From Cubamyces lactineus (lineage: Eukaryota > Basidiomycota > Agaricomycetes > Polyporales > Polyporaceae), in contig JACDTU010000011.1 of assembly GCA_022376465.1 (NCBI GenBank), positions 1,054,001-1,118,000 on the forward strand: a DNA stretch of 64,000 bases. The letters run 5' to 3'. Under the pieces are notes generated by a model. The model made no database searches, was not told where the DNA came from, and worked only from the letters and a program-made list of their open reading frames with translations. A program made the position numbers and the translations under genes. Of the stretch, positions 45,401 through 57,400 are shown one piece after another; position 1 is the first letter of the stretch, and the number at the start of each line of letters is the position of its first letter.

Positions 45401-47127
45401 TGCACCAACGAGCGCTGTGGTCTTGCCCGCGGGGAAAGTGATGGAGAGATCCTTGACGATGGGAACGCCGGGACGCGAAGGGTAGTTGAAGTCGACATGC
45501 TCCAGGGTGATTTCGCCGATGCACTTCTCGGGCTTCAAGCCATCAGGGGAGGCAGAGTCGATGGTCGGGACGCGGTCGATGGTCTCGTACAGCTTGGCAG
45601 CGGCACCACGAGCCTGAGTAATAGCTGAAAATACGTCAGTCATCGGTGTTATCTGGGGGGCGGCAGGCATATACTGACCTTGCATCTCGGGAGCAAGCAG
45701 AGCGAGGGAGAAGGAACCAATGAGGATGGCGAAGATGACGTTGACGATTTGGCCAGCGGAGGCTGATTGACAGGACGTGAGCGACATGTTTTCAGAATAT
45801 GGCAATATTCACGTACCTTCACCGTGATTAATGAGTGTAGTACCAAAGTTGAAAGCCAAGCCATATGCGCCGTAGATGACGAAGAAGAAGAACGATAGAC
45901 CGCAGCCATGCCATACAGCCGCCTTCAGGTCGACGGCGCGGCTCTTGTAGACACGCTCATCATACAAGTCTGCAAGGACGTGCTGGGTGCCGAATGCTTG
46001 GGCTGTGCGGACAGTCGAGATGACCTCTTCAGCAAGAGTACCACCCTCGGCAACATGCTGGAGGGACATCTGCATGTACGAGGAGATGAACTTGTTCATC
46101 ACACCACCCGCAATGGCGATGCAGGGCAAGATAGAGGACATCGCCAGGGCAAGTCGCCAGCAGCGAACATAGGCGAGCACGAAACCGGTGACGAAAGCGG
46201 CAAGGAAGTTGACGACCAGAGCAACCTTCTCAGAGATGCCTTGTTGCACAAGATCTATAAAAGGTGGTTAGCAGCGGTAGGGGATCGCAGAGGGCATGAT
46301 CTTACGAGTGTCCGTTTGGATGCGGGTTGCAACTTCTCCTGCTCCGACATTGTCGAAATAGGCGATGTCTTGACGGAGGATAGCACGCAAGTAACGTTCA
46401 CGGATGCGCTTAGCGTTGACCTCACCCGTGTAAACCCAGACAACCATGTAGGTGTAAGTGCAGATGAACATGCCGATACCTGTACGCGGTCAGAATCCAC
46501 ATTGCCAGACGGTGTAAACGTAGACATACCGATGTAAACCAAGTAGGAAGCATTGAGGGCAGCAGAGTGCTTGAACGCAGCAGCAGCAGAAGGGAGTGCA
46601 GCTTGCGCTTGGGCCTGTTGTGGATAAGTGGGGTCTGCTGCCTCTTTCAGGGTTTGCCCGAACGTCACAAAATCTTGGGTCAGGCGACCGAATAGCAAAC
46701 TCATGAGCGGCTGAAGAGGGATTTAGCAAGGATGAGAGAACGTAGTTTTGGCAGGTGGTACTGACCTGTGCAGCACCAGCACCGGCTGCTGCAACCAAGC
46801 CGAGGAGGTCGAAAATGACCTCGGTGCGAGTAGAGAACCTGGAAAGAGAGTTGAATGGGGTTGATAATGCGCACCGAATAGCATGTTGACGCACCTGAAG
46901 AGCTGGAGAAATGAGACAGGCTGGACCTGATCCTTCTTGGGAGCCTCTGCTGGGAGGGCGGCATCCTTGTTTTGCTTTTCTTCTGCGATGGAGGCATCGT
47001 CTGTGTCCTTTGGTTGCTTCCTGGAGAAGAAGCCCTTCTTCGTGGGTTGCTGCTTCTGGAGATCCGGGCTGGACGGAGCAGACTTCTCGTTCATGTCGGC
47101 AGGCTGGTTAGGCGAGTTGGCCGCCAT
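42452..47127 (-). CDS. Full-size ABCB (MDR/Ste6-like) transporter
   Basis: ATP-driven exporter of the P-glycoprotein type, with two membrane domains and two ATPase domains; drug or lipopeptide substrates are possible. Starts [20 protein letters not shown] at 47127, with a charged N-terminal tail. TMD1 includes [20 protein letters not shown] and [23 protein letters not shown]1 has GASGSGKST (Walker A), [15 protein letters not shown] (signature) and [12 protein letters not shown] (Walker B). An acidic linker follows ([19 protein letters not shown]). TMD2 starts near [20 protein letters not shown] and has [22 protein letters not shown]2 has [25 protein letters not shown] and [13 protein letters not shown]. 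It ends LQALSKK. About 1,330 residues, the family size. All nucleotide-site motifs are present. Closest known type is fungal Pmd1/Mdr; a pheromone exporter role cannot be excluded. Confidence 0.96.
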
Positions 47128-48827
47128 GATGGAGGGAGCGTTTGAGGCTGCTGGGCAGCGGGGGCCCGGGATAAATAGCGGGAGGGGAGGAGGGAGGAAG
47201 AGAGATGCGGGAGAGGAGAGGACGGGCGCGGAGGAAGGAGAGGCGGATGGGAGAGCCCATTCTTATAAAACTCAATTACGCGGCAGTCCGGCGTTGCAAT
47301 GTCGTCCCATCACTCCCTCCCCAGCATCTCATCTTATCAGATATCCTCTCCTCCCCGCATCTATCCCGTTCACATAATCCCGTCCGTCCTCTCGCACCGC
47401 GTTCTCCCCTTCTCTGTCCTCGCCAGCCCTCACACTAGCCCCAGAAACAGCCCAGGGTTCTCTGCGTGGACACAGACGACCTGTTTGACACGGATTTCCC
47501 ACTCGAGAGGGAGTGAAGATTCTAGATGAGAGCTGGAAGAAGAGCTTCCGCTGACGAGAGAGCGTTACGTGTACGGAGGCCACGGCCCACGGCCCGCGGC
47601 ACTCTCGGTCTGGCAGGCGTCTATCTCTCCTAGTCTTGGCAGTTCAGTCCTCCATCGGGAGCGCCCACAAGCATCCACTCACACTGACTCACTCTCCGCC
47701 CCTTCGCAGTACACAACTCACAACCGCTCATACAGCCACTCCATCCTCCGTACACGGTCGGCATCCAGACGTGCAACATCTGCTCGAAATAACGTGCTGT
47801 ACACGCACGTCCATGCCACAGGTCCGTTCGGCAGTTTCTTCCCACACAAGCTCCCGCGATCTGGCGTCGATCTCTCAGTGGGCCGGCGTATGGGCGTCTA
47901 TCTTGCCAAGTACAGTACTTCCGCCACGCTCCTCCACTGCGCACCTAGTCGTCAAGCACAGTCAAAGTTGATCCCAGCGTATACGCACATCCTCGGCTTC
48001 AACATGCGGAACAACATACGAAGCCTCGCGGCGTTCTAGGCCCAGCCTTTCACCTTCCAAGTCTCGCACGGCTTCCTCGCGAACTGCCAGGGGCTTCAAT
48101 CTCCCTAAAGATCGGATTGTCCATGCCCGTAGTACGCGCCGTAGAGCCACGCATGCACTGGCTTTTGGGACACTCACATTCTGACGATTCCATGACTCTG
48201 ACGGCCGAGCATGTCGTTATTCTGGCTGCGTTCATGAATCATCGCGCAGTCGCTGCTACTCTACACGGTCCCGCCACGGCAGCCCAAACGTCAACGGGCA
48301 CTGATCATGACGCTGACATCGTCTATCGGCAGACGTTACCGGGTTGCCCTCGACCTGCAAGCGCTGCGCTACGCCAGATCGCGTATCCCTTTCGCCGCTC
48401 GCCGAGCCTGGTTGATCCTCCTGACTTCTTTTCGCATAGAACCGTATCGAAATTCACCGTCGCCGGTTCGCCGGGAGGCACATGGACAGGGGCGAGTAAG
48501 GTACGCCTCGATCATGATGCAAGCGGTACACGATCAACGGACACTCTTACCCCACGCGCAGCTGTTGCTATAATGCAAACGGGTCGTAGGACGTGTTTGA
48601 TATGCAGGCCCAGAGTCCAGACGCTACGACAAGGCGCGCAATCCGATTGGCAGCTAGCTTAACCCCGAGGCTATCGGGGTGCGACCGCCCAGATGGCGGT
48701 GCTGTTTTATTCGTCCCTTGAAATGGAGCACGGGGAGCTATCGAGCTGCGTACATGTCCTGGGCTGCTCTGGGCTGCTGCGAACCCGATATAAGAAGTGC
48801 AGCGGCTTTGCGTGCACTCTTGGAAGC
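47128..48827. other. ABC transporter promoter and otherwise gene-free region
   Basis: On minus, a pyrimidine tract (complement of 47180-47245) and TATAAGA (complement of about 47262-47268, some 135 bases from the start) form a likely promoter. The remaining 1.4 kb holds no supported gene. An open frame of 181 codons at 48117-48662 (plus) starts without ATG and has no recognisable domain. Confidence 0.5.
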
Positions 48828-51730
48828 TCAGCCTACGCGGGCTTGGAAGACGGGCACCTCCGCAATATAGCTCCGCGGCACTGCGGACACGCCGCGCGCG
48901 TAGACGCTCGTAGTGTAGACCTGTGCGCATTCGAATGAGTCGACGGTGAGCCCGACGGAGCGGAGGTTCTATAAATGGGCGTTGGACGTACAAGTTCGTC
49001 GAAGATAATCGCCGGTACTTTCTTGTCCGCCAAGGAGGAGCTCGGGTGGATCTTCACTATCTGCGGGTTTAGGCAGACTTCTCAGCAATGTGCTTCCAGG
49101 CGACGGCTTGCACGTCTAATGACAGCGATCACGCACCGAAGAGCCCATAACTTGCTTGTACGACCCGTCGGCCTGCAAGAACGCGGTGTTCTCTACCAGT
49201 CCCCGGACCAGCGCCTTCAGGATGGGTACTTCGTTCTCCCCCGCGCTTGCCTTCCAGTCAATGTCCATCCGTGCACACACGTCGCGCAATTGTGCCCGGA
49301 TGTTCATCGCCTCGCTCAAGCAGCGCTCGTTCAAGAACATCTTCCGACACCAGTCACGCCGCCCGGCCTTGCTCTCCGACGCGGCGACCTCCTCGTATGC
49401 GCGCACGACGTTCAGCACGGTGAGGTGGTCGCCCGAGAGATGGCGGAACTTGCGTCTGGCGTCGGCTGCTGCGTCCCGTGCGTCGTGCGTGTCGACGAAC
49501 AGATGGGATGACGCGGAGAGCACGGAGATGATGGTGAGCACCTCCGCCGTGCAGCCCATCTCCGTTGACGCGACGAGCGCCCGCGCGAGAGGAGGCTCAA
49601 GCGGGAAGGCGGCCATCTGCCGACCGAGTGGAGTCAGCGCCTTGCGGTTGTCGAGGGCCCCAAGGAGGAAGAGCGTCTTGAGCGCGGAGACGACGGTTGA
49701 CTCGTCGGGTTGATCCATGAAGTCGAGCTCCTCGAGGTCCTGACCGAGGCACTTGAGCTGAAGCAAGCTGGAGGTGAGCGTACACCGACGGATCTCTGGC
49801 TCGGCAGTGATTGGCATCTTGCGGAATGATTCCTCGGTGTAAAGGCGGAAGCAGTAGCCTGAGCCCTGTAAAATCGTGATTAATACACTGGGAAAGATGA
49901 CTGTGGACGATGAACGAGACGTACTTCACGGCCGGCACGACCGGCGCGCTGGACAGCAGAGGACTGCGTGATATCTCGGGTCAGAAGGGTATCATATCCT
50001 GTAGTACGTCAGTACGCGAGATAAGACCCTGTGACACCTTGAGACATACCAGACCCGGCATGTCTTGCGACATATCGCTTCTCTTTGCATTTGCCGGTGT
50101 CGATGACATACTTGATACCAGGTATAGTGATGGAGGTCTCCGCAATGGTCGTCGCGAGGATACATTTTCGCATACCGGAGGGTGTGGGAGAGAATATCTT
50201 GGACTGCTGACTGGGCGGTAGGGCAGCGTACATCGGGCATATGAGAACCTTCGTGTGCATGAGAAACGTCGTCCACGGTTATCTTCGGATGCCTGTGACT
50301 TACCCCCGGTACGTCTACAGGAAGCTGATTGGCGTAAAGTTGTATGGACTTCTCTAAGCTCTCGATGTCCTCCTGACCGGGCAAGAAGATTAATACATCT
50401 CCCTGGGGTCGGTCCGTGTGTATCTGGAAAAACGTCCGTAGGGCCGCGTCTACATAATCTGGTTGACTAGTGGACGTGTGATATATCGTGACGGGATGCT
50501 GTCGACCCTTTACATACACAATCTTCGCGCTGTCGGGGCGCTGATTCAGCGTGGGGTTGCACACCATCGTAAGCTTGGAGATACGCACTTGTTGTAGAAT
50601 TTGCTGAACTTCTCCGCTTCGAGTGTGGCACTCATAATGACAACTTTCAAAGGCGACAGCTTGGCTGCGCCCTTGCCCTTTGCATCGGTTGGGGCGTTTC
50701 GCGCTTTCTGGATGGTCTTGAGGTTTGCGATGAGTAGGTCCGTACGCAATGTGCGCTCGTGCGCCTCATCTACGATGATCACACTGTAGCGAGAGAGGAG
50801 AGGATCTCCGAGAAGCTCGCGGACGAGCATTCCGTCCGTAACATATTTGATGCGCGTTTCTTGGGAGGAAGCTTCGTCGAAGCGGACAGAATAGCCGACG
50901 AGGGCGCCGACGGAAGTCCCCTGCTCCGCAGCGACACGCGCGGCAAGGGAGGTAGCAGCGACTTTGCGCGGCTGAGTAACGGCGATCATGCCAGACCCTG
51001 CGAGGCCGGCTTCGAGCAGGTATTGGGGGACCTCTACAGGCTGCGTTCAGCCGCGTGCGGGGATCGTGTGTGGTTGGAGGGACCTACGAGTAGTCTTTCC
51101 TGAACCCGTCTCTCCAATCAGAACGGTTACATCGTTCTCACGGATGAGGTTGACGATGGCATCCTTGCCTGGTTCACGTACAGACCATAAGCCACAACTC
51201 AGCGGACATGAGAGGCGTGAATGTGCGCGGAACGTACCGGTGTATATAGGTAGCTCTTTCCGCTGTTTCTGCAGTGAGGGGTCCTTGGAGGACGAGGCGG
51301 AGGATCTGCCCGCGGGTGCGGACAGGCGTGGTTTCTTCCGAGGCTGGTCTGAATTGTGGCTAGACTTGGGTGGTGTTGATGTATGCTTCTTTGACCGCTT
51401 TACTTCTAGGTCGTCATCGTCCGAGACGTCCATCCAGGCGTGGTCTCGCTTGGGGTTTCGTTTGTGTCGGGGTGTACCATGGGAAGAATGTCGGCGGTGT
51501 GGTTGAGGTGCGTTCGAGATGCCCTTGAGGACTGAGACTTTAGCCATTTTTTTTGCTTTGCTTTTAGAAGTCGCCTTAGCGAGGGGATCTTTTGTGGTTC
51601 GTGCAAAGGTACGGAGAGGGGGAGTAAGCGGACAAGGGCATGAAGCAGCTGTAGGCTTCCCGCGAGCAGGCCAACCGAATTCAGAAAAATTCGGTGCGGG
51701 CCAAGTGCCGTTTGGCGGGCGCTTGTTCAT
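48828..51730 (-). CDS. DEAH-box RNA helicase, DHX33/Prh1-like
   Basis: ATP-dependent RNA helicase; the closest family is DHX33 of animals and Prh1 of fission yeast, linked to rRNA processing. The start is the ATG at 51730 ([20 protein letters not shown]); an upstream in-frame GTG is ignored. A basic, Ser-rich N-terminal tail of about 170 residues precedes the core. Motifs in order: GETGSGKTT (I, split by an intron near 51100), TQPRKVAA (Ia), [12 protein letters not shown] (II, DEAH), [12 protein letters not shown] (III), [13 protein letters not shown] (IV), [13 protein letters not shown] (V) and [18 protein letters not shown] (VI). The HA2 and OB-fold parts follow: [24 protein letters not shown] and, after an intron, [20 protein letters not shown]. 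The last exon reads [20 protein letters not shown]. About 820 residues. Confidence 0.93.
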
Positions 51731-51965
51731 GATCAGACGATGAGCGTCTTGCGCTCTCACGCGCTCCGTTCTTGCTCCCCTCGCTCATCCTCCAGGTCGC
51801 CCGGCCTGCTCAAGCGGAGGATCTCCAGGCTAGTTACCTAGTTCGCGCGGAAATCTCGTTCGGAAACTACCTGGGGGGACAAGCGATTACGAAGACTGCG
51901 TCCACGACCCTATCGAACGCTCACGACCCACCATACTTATCAATTATCCACTCACCGCTCTCGAC
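51731..51965. promoter_or_regulatory. Short bidirectional promoter
   Basis: 235 bases between the DEAH helicase start (minus) and the membrane protein start (plus). No TATA box is obvious. Rich in C and T on plus towards 51965. Confidence 0.4.
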
Positions 51966-53947
51966 ATGTCGACTCACACAGACACCGCGCTCTCTGACCT
52001 TTTGCCCTCTTCGCCATATATTCTTGCATATGCCTTGCCGCTGCTACTTCTCTCTCTACTGCTGACCTTCGCTGGGGCGTTTCTCACTCTCGACCGCACA
52101 CGCGCCTTTGCGCCGCGCTATGACGCACTGCAGCCACCGGAGAACACCAGAGTACAACACGCCGAGGCCGTTGTCAAGCGTGTATTCCGACTAGAAGGTG
52201 GCATTGGAGGCATTGCGATTGGATACACCACTGGCGGTGAGGGTTGTTTCACAGCGATGATGTCCATAGTCAGATTACTGAGTAGTCCATAGTCCATTTC
52301 ACCACATTCGTCGCGCTGCTGGTTCCAAACGTTTCCTCCAACCCTCCCATAAGTGCTGGTGCCTTTGTCGCAGTATGGTTATTATCGAGTATCATATGCG
52401 CCATCCTTGCTGCAAGGTGGAAGTACGTCGCCTTGGGATTCGCAGGTCTGGTGGGATTGTGAGTCTCTTGAGAGTATTCCTGCGTGGAAGCGTGCATATA
52501 TTTACGACCGCACTCTTTAGCTCCACCCTCGCCGTAGCGATCTCAGTCATTGTTCATCCCACGCTGCTCACTCGCATCGTGTTGACTGCGGTCTTCACAC
52601 CAATCGGCCTCGTCATGTGCCTCCTGCCAATCTCGCGCACTCAGCATGCGTTCGTGCGAGTTGGCATGGCATCTGCGGGTTCATTCGGGACCATTCTCTC
52701 CATCGCTGTTCTTGCCCGCCTCTCGTCGTGGTCTGATGTATGGGGTCGGTTGTGGATTCAAGATGGAAGTGGTTGGGGAACCCCAAAGGAGAAGGGCCTG
52801 AGCGCTGCATTCTGCTTGTTCCTGTTGGTCGGCGTCATAAGCGACTGGTTCCTCAAGATCAAGCTAGGTGAGAACCCAGACGAGGTATGTCAATCACTGC
52901 GATCGGACCCCGTTCACAGCTCCTGACGACGTGCATCAGAAATGGGACAGCTACCTGGCTGAGTACGCTGCGACCCTCCCAAACGCTTCCGACCGCGCAG
53001 GCACATTCAGGCCCATCCAGTCGTTCTGGGCTCGTCACTTTGGTCATGGTACCGATCCGATCGACAAGGATATCAGCTTCCCAGCAGACGTAGACCTCAA
53101 GCGACCCATCCCTGACTCTCCGCTGAAGCTGTACAAGAAGAAGTCGCTTGCCGGCGCTCATTCCCCTCATCCATCGGTTCGACGCTTCACACCACCTCAA
53201 GAACTTCTGCGCAAGGAGCGAAAACCTGTGCTCGGAGGTAGGACTCGAACACGGGAAGTCATCAAATTCAACCCTCTCGATCCGTATACCTTGTCAGACT
53301 CGGACGAGGAGGACGATTTGAAGAAGGCCGTTCCAGCATTCGTACGATCGCCGACTAGAACGGACTCGATGGCCACTCTCACCAACGACTCGCCCGTACC
53401 TGCGAAGCAGTCGGCAGAGACCAGGCCATCTGGACGCAGGGTGCAGTTGGATGCACTCTCCGATGACGAAGAAGACGTGACCGCCCTTGCGACGCGCGAC
53501 AGGACCACGTCTCCCGATGGCGAGAAGTGGTCCCCTGACTTCATTCGACGCTACAGTCAACGACAGCTGAATCACAGGCCTTCTTCAGCAGCCTTCTCAC
53601 AGGCGGCCTCTAGTAGTAACGGCACAGGCTCATCGAACACGTTGACACCTGCTGTTCTGCCTGTCCCGGCGACGCCCTCTTTGATCAAGGCCGTTGAGCG
53701 GGTGAACGCTGCTCAGCAGGAAGCGTTTGCGAACCAAGCAGCGCGTTCGATGGAGGGACTCCCCATAAGCTCTGCGCTCGGCAATGCAGAGGAGGCTCGG
53801 GGCCGGCAACCACACGCCCGTGGGCACAACTGGGATGCCTTCTGGCATGATGTGAAGACGAAGGCCGCTGGGCATGGATTTCATCATCGGCGTGAAGGCG
53901 GTGGGCAGGGAGGAGTGTCTGATTCTACGTCTCATGCGAAGCGGTAA
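51966..53947 (+). CDS. TM7S3/TM198-domain (DUF4203) membrane protein
   Basis: Multi-pass membrane protein of unknown function. The start MSTHTDTALSDLLPSSPYIL leads straight into the first helix (YALPLLLLSLLLTFAGAFLT). Further helices lie in the next exons: TTFVALLVP, GAFVAVWLLSSIICAILAA, VALGFAGLVGF, AVAISVIVHPTL, LTAVFTPIGLVMCLL, GSFGTILSIAVLARLS and AFCLFLLVGVISDWFL. This pattern fits the TM7S3/TM198-like domain common in basidiomycetes. The C-terminal half (about 350 residues) is cytoplasmic-looking and Ser/Pro-rich, with LDPYTLSDSDEEDDLKK and LDALSDDEEDVTAL, which look like casein kinase 2 sites. It ends in a His/Gly-rich stretch (HGFHHRREGGGQGG). Introns near 52240-52300, 52460-52525 and 52885-52940. 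Confidence 0.82.
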
Positions 53948-54400
53948 CATTTATGACCCTTGACGACTCCTAATGACATTACGACCCCTTCATGATTTGC
54001 GTCTGCGAGCTTATCTTGTATTGCTTCTACCTGACTTATTGCTAGTGATATTTTGTAGTTGCCGTGCGTACGTGGTTGGATGGATATATGTTTTCTGAAA
54101 ATTGTTGTTCTACCTCTTTCATACAATCGGAAGGCCGACTTGGCTCTAGAACGGGCATTCTGGGGTTCTAGTGCAGAGGTGTGGCCAGCCTTTAGTGAGC
54201 CAGGCAAGGGAGACGGAGAGCGCGAACTACGAAAGCCGAGAAAGGCAATTGTCACGCGTGACGGCTACGCGACACCGCGTCGAGGCCAAATGGGCGCCTA
54301 AGACGACCAGCCTGGTCGCGTCTTGCAGCGACGTCCGTCTCTCCTCTGACCTCGAACTCCTGGCTGTATGCTCTCTTAGTTCTCGCTAGACGTTTCAAGC
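53948..54400. promoter_or_regulatory. Intergenic region upstream of Scc2
   Basis: 453 bases in tandem orientation. It holds the 3' end of the membrane protein gene and the Scc2 promoter. No gene or clear TATA box is seen. Confidence 0.5.
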
Positions 54401-57400
54401 ATGAACAACCATCATCGTTACTCGTACTCTAATACTCAACAACCGACATACGACTCACCCGATGCCATACCGCCCACCGCGGCTGCTGCCGATTCTGTCC
54501 AGGATGCACACCAACTTCTTGCCGCATATCCCTTCGGTTCTGCCACCCCTACCACACATGGTCAATCATATCTCTTTCTACCTGATTGTATGCTAACAAC
54601 TTAGGGGTACAGTTACACGACACCTCAGCAATCTATCCATCTCTGCCGCACCACCATCCTACACCCAGCCGTACTCCGCGGTGCCCCCCGCCAGCTCTCA
54701 CCCGCAGGCTCGGTACCCTCAGTATACAGAGTATGCGCGTGAGTTCTCCCAAATATTGAACCCTGCTCCGTCGGATCATGGTAGGTCGTACTGGGAGAAC
54801 ACCCGCAACCAAGCTGTCTACCACCTCGCTGGTCAAGGACCGTCAGTGTCTTCTTTCGAATTCCAGTCTTACCCTTTCGCTAACGTCCAGCAGTCTGTAT
54901 CCTGACTATCAACCGCCATCTCAATGGCCTCCAGCCCAGTCGCGCCCGTCTACCTATCAAGGTAGTGCATTCGCTCAGTCGGTGTTTAGCCACACTGCAC
55001 CGAGCGCATCCTACCCCACACCACCTCCGCCTGGCATCTCTTCTTCGTCGTCCTCATTGGCGGGTGCTCTTGGCCCAGCTCCTCCCAGGCCTCCGAGACA
55101 GACCTATCAGCCACAAGACTCTCCCACATTCTTCAATAACTTCCTTGCGCAGGCACCCGCTCCACCACCACGACCAGTTCCGCAAGCTCCGAGGCCTGTG
55201 CCTCATCATGGGTATCCGTCGTCGCAGCCAGAGCGGTCATATTCGCAGCCGCACAGTTCTCGTCATCCTCAAGCGGCAGGGCCGCTACCCCAGCAGTCGT
55301 TCCACACTCCGGAGTACGTGAGGTCCCCACCTCAGGCCATGCAGCAGCCCTCGCCTTTCGTTCGGTCTCCCCCATTGCAAGCGCAATCTGCATATCAATT
55401 GCCTCCTCTCGTGAGACGTCCTACACAAGAGATGTACCAACCACATCCGCGTATGACCCAGCTGGAACAGCTAGCTCCTCAGGCCAGGCCGGCTCCACAG
55501 ATGCACACTACGCAGCAGGTAGACAACGCCCGCCAGGAACATCAAATACACCAAGTACTTCAGTTACACCCACCCCAACAGCCGCACGATGCGCACACAT
55601 GGCAGCCACCCCTTCCAATGCCTCAGCGGGACCAGGCGCAACAAGTCCCTCCTCCACAGGCTCAGTCGCCGCGTCCGCCACAGCCAAGGCCAGGGGTGCA
55701 ACAGGAGCCTGTGTTTCCTGACATCGGAAGCCCGGATCCTCTCGCAGTGTCTCAGCCTAGTCCAGAGGTTAAGATGACCCCGCGCAAGCGTAAACACGAT
55801 CAGTATCTCGACTCGCCAACTGTGAAGCGTGTTCAAATCGCGGATCCGAATCGTCCCATTCCGACGGAGCGTTTTCAACAGACTTCTCCACACCTCAAAC
55901 GCATCGTCGAGGTAGTGATCACTACGCCTCCGAAGCAGCGATCGACTCCTGTGCTGACCCCGCAGACCAAGAAGTCTGGTCCATATGTCCAGGTACCCCC
56001 TTTGCCTCGTGCGTACCACACACCCGTCTCTCAAAGAAGGGTGGTTCCGGAAGTCGTCATCACTACTACTACAATGGGCAAGCCGAGAATTAAGAAGCTG
56101 GATGAGGATGAAGACTTGGGAGGCTTCGGATCGGATGTCGACGGTAGTCCAGTAGCACATCGACGTGCCAATGGTGTCTCGACCAGTGGAAAGTCATCAG
56201 TACGCAGAGCTACGGGGGAAAGAGACGACAGAGGTATGGAAGTTCTGCATATATGCGCTATAGCTGTGTCTTATGGCATTCTCCATAGCCCCTATCGAGA
56301 AATTGACAACCCTTCTCGAGGACATTTTTGAAGCGGAGGATGGGTTGCCGCCCGACGTCGAGCCCCACGATCTGCCTGTTGAGTGGTTCTCGCCTCTCAC
56401 TGCCCCCGGTTCACAGCCACATCTGCACCCCAACATCGTGCGTAAGCTGACCACGCAGATCATCAAAGTTGCTCGTCCGAGTAAGCGTCAGCGCATCAAC
56501 TCGCGCGATGCAAACGGCGCTGCGGCTGGCACACCGCGGTACAGGTGCCGTATGGCCGATATCGACACGACGACTCTGTCTCGCACACTCAAGATACTCG
56601 AGCGGAGTGTCCGGGCTGGCGAGGAGCTGGATCCATTCAAATCGGCGGGTGCACCTCCGTCGAAGAGTGGGAAGAGTAAGAAGGCTGCAAACGGGAAGAA
56701 GACGCAAGCAGAAGGGCGACGGTCGAAGTCCCAGTCGCCAGTCGAGCCTGCCGAGGGTGATAGCATGGATGTGGATGAAGCCCCCGCAGAGCAGTCTGTT
56801 ACTGACCAGGATATTGAGTCGTTGACACGAACTCTGGAGATAGCTAGAGATAGCGTATTGGCTGCAGACTGTTGCGTCGCACTTCTAGCGAGTGATCGCC
56901 TGCCTAAACAGGTATGGAGACTCGTCCGTTTCAAGTTGTCATCAGTCACTGACTATCACAACAGCTATATTCCGAAGAACTCATTACTGCCTGCCTCGCC
57001 ACGGTCAAGAATCAGCTGACGAAAATCCTATACCCGTTTGTTGAAGCGACTCCCAACGACGCGCAGGCTGCTGCTATTCTCAGAGAGCTCATTCAGTTGT
57101 CACTCTCTGTGGACAGCGTCCAACGTCGGCTGGTCAGCGAAACTTTCCAGGCAGTTTCATCCGTCTTGCCCAGAATCAATGACCTCATATGCGCCGATTC
57201 GATGGCAATGAGCGAGAGTATCATCATTCAAGCTGTCTACATCGCCATCGGCCCATTCTTCGTCGTCGAAGCGGAACCTGAAGGCAAGAGCAAGAAGGCG
57301 ACGAGTGGAAACAGCGTTATCTCCGGGCTTGGCGGGACCGCCATGCGCGGCCTGAGGTTGGATGCACTGTCGCTCATACGCAGCGTACGTCGTTTGAATT

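Noticed and set aside
42452..47127. ABC transporter and alcohol oxidases as a functional cluster
   Set aside because: They are convergent with separate promoters and no known shared pathway.
48117..48662. 181-codon plus frame upstream of the ABC transporter
   Set aside because: Begins with TTG, has no domain and no flanking splice pattern; composition looks non-coding.
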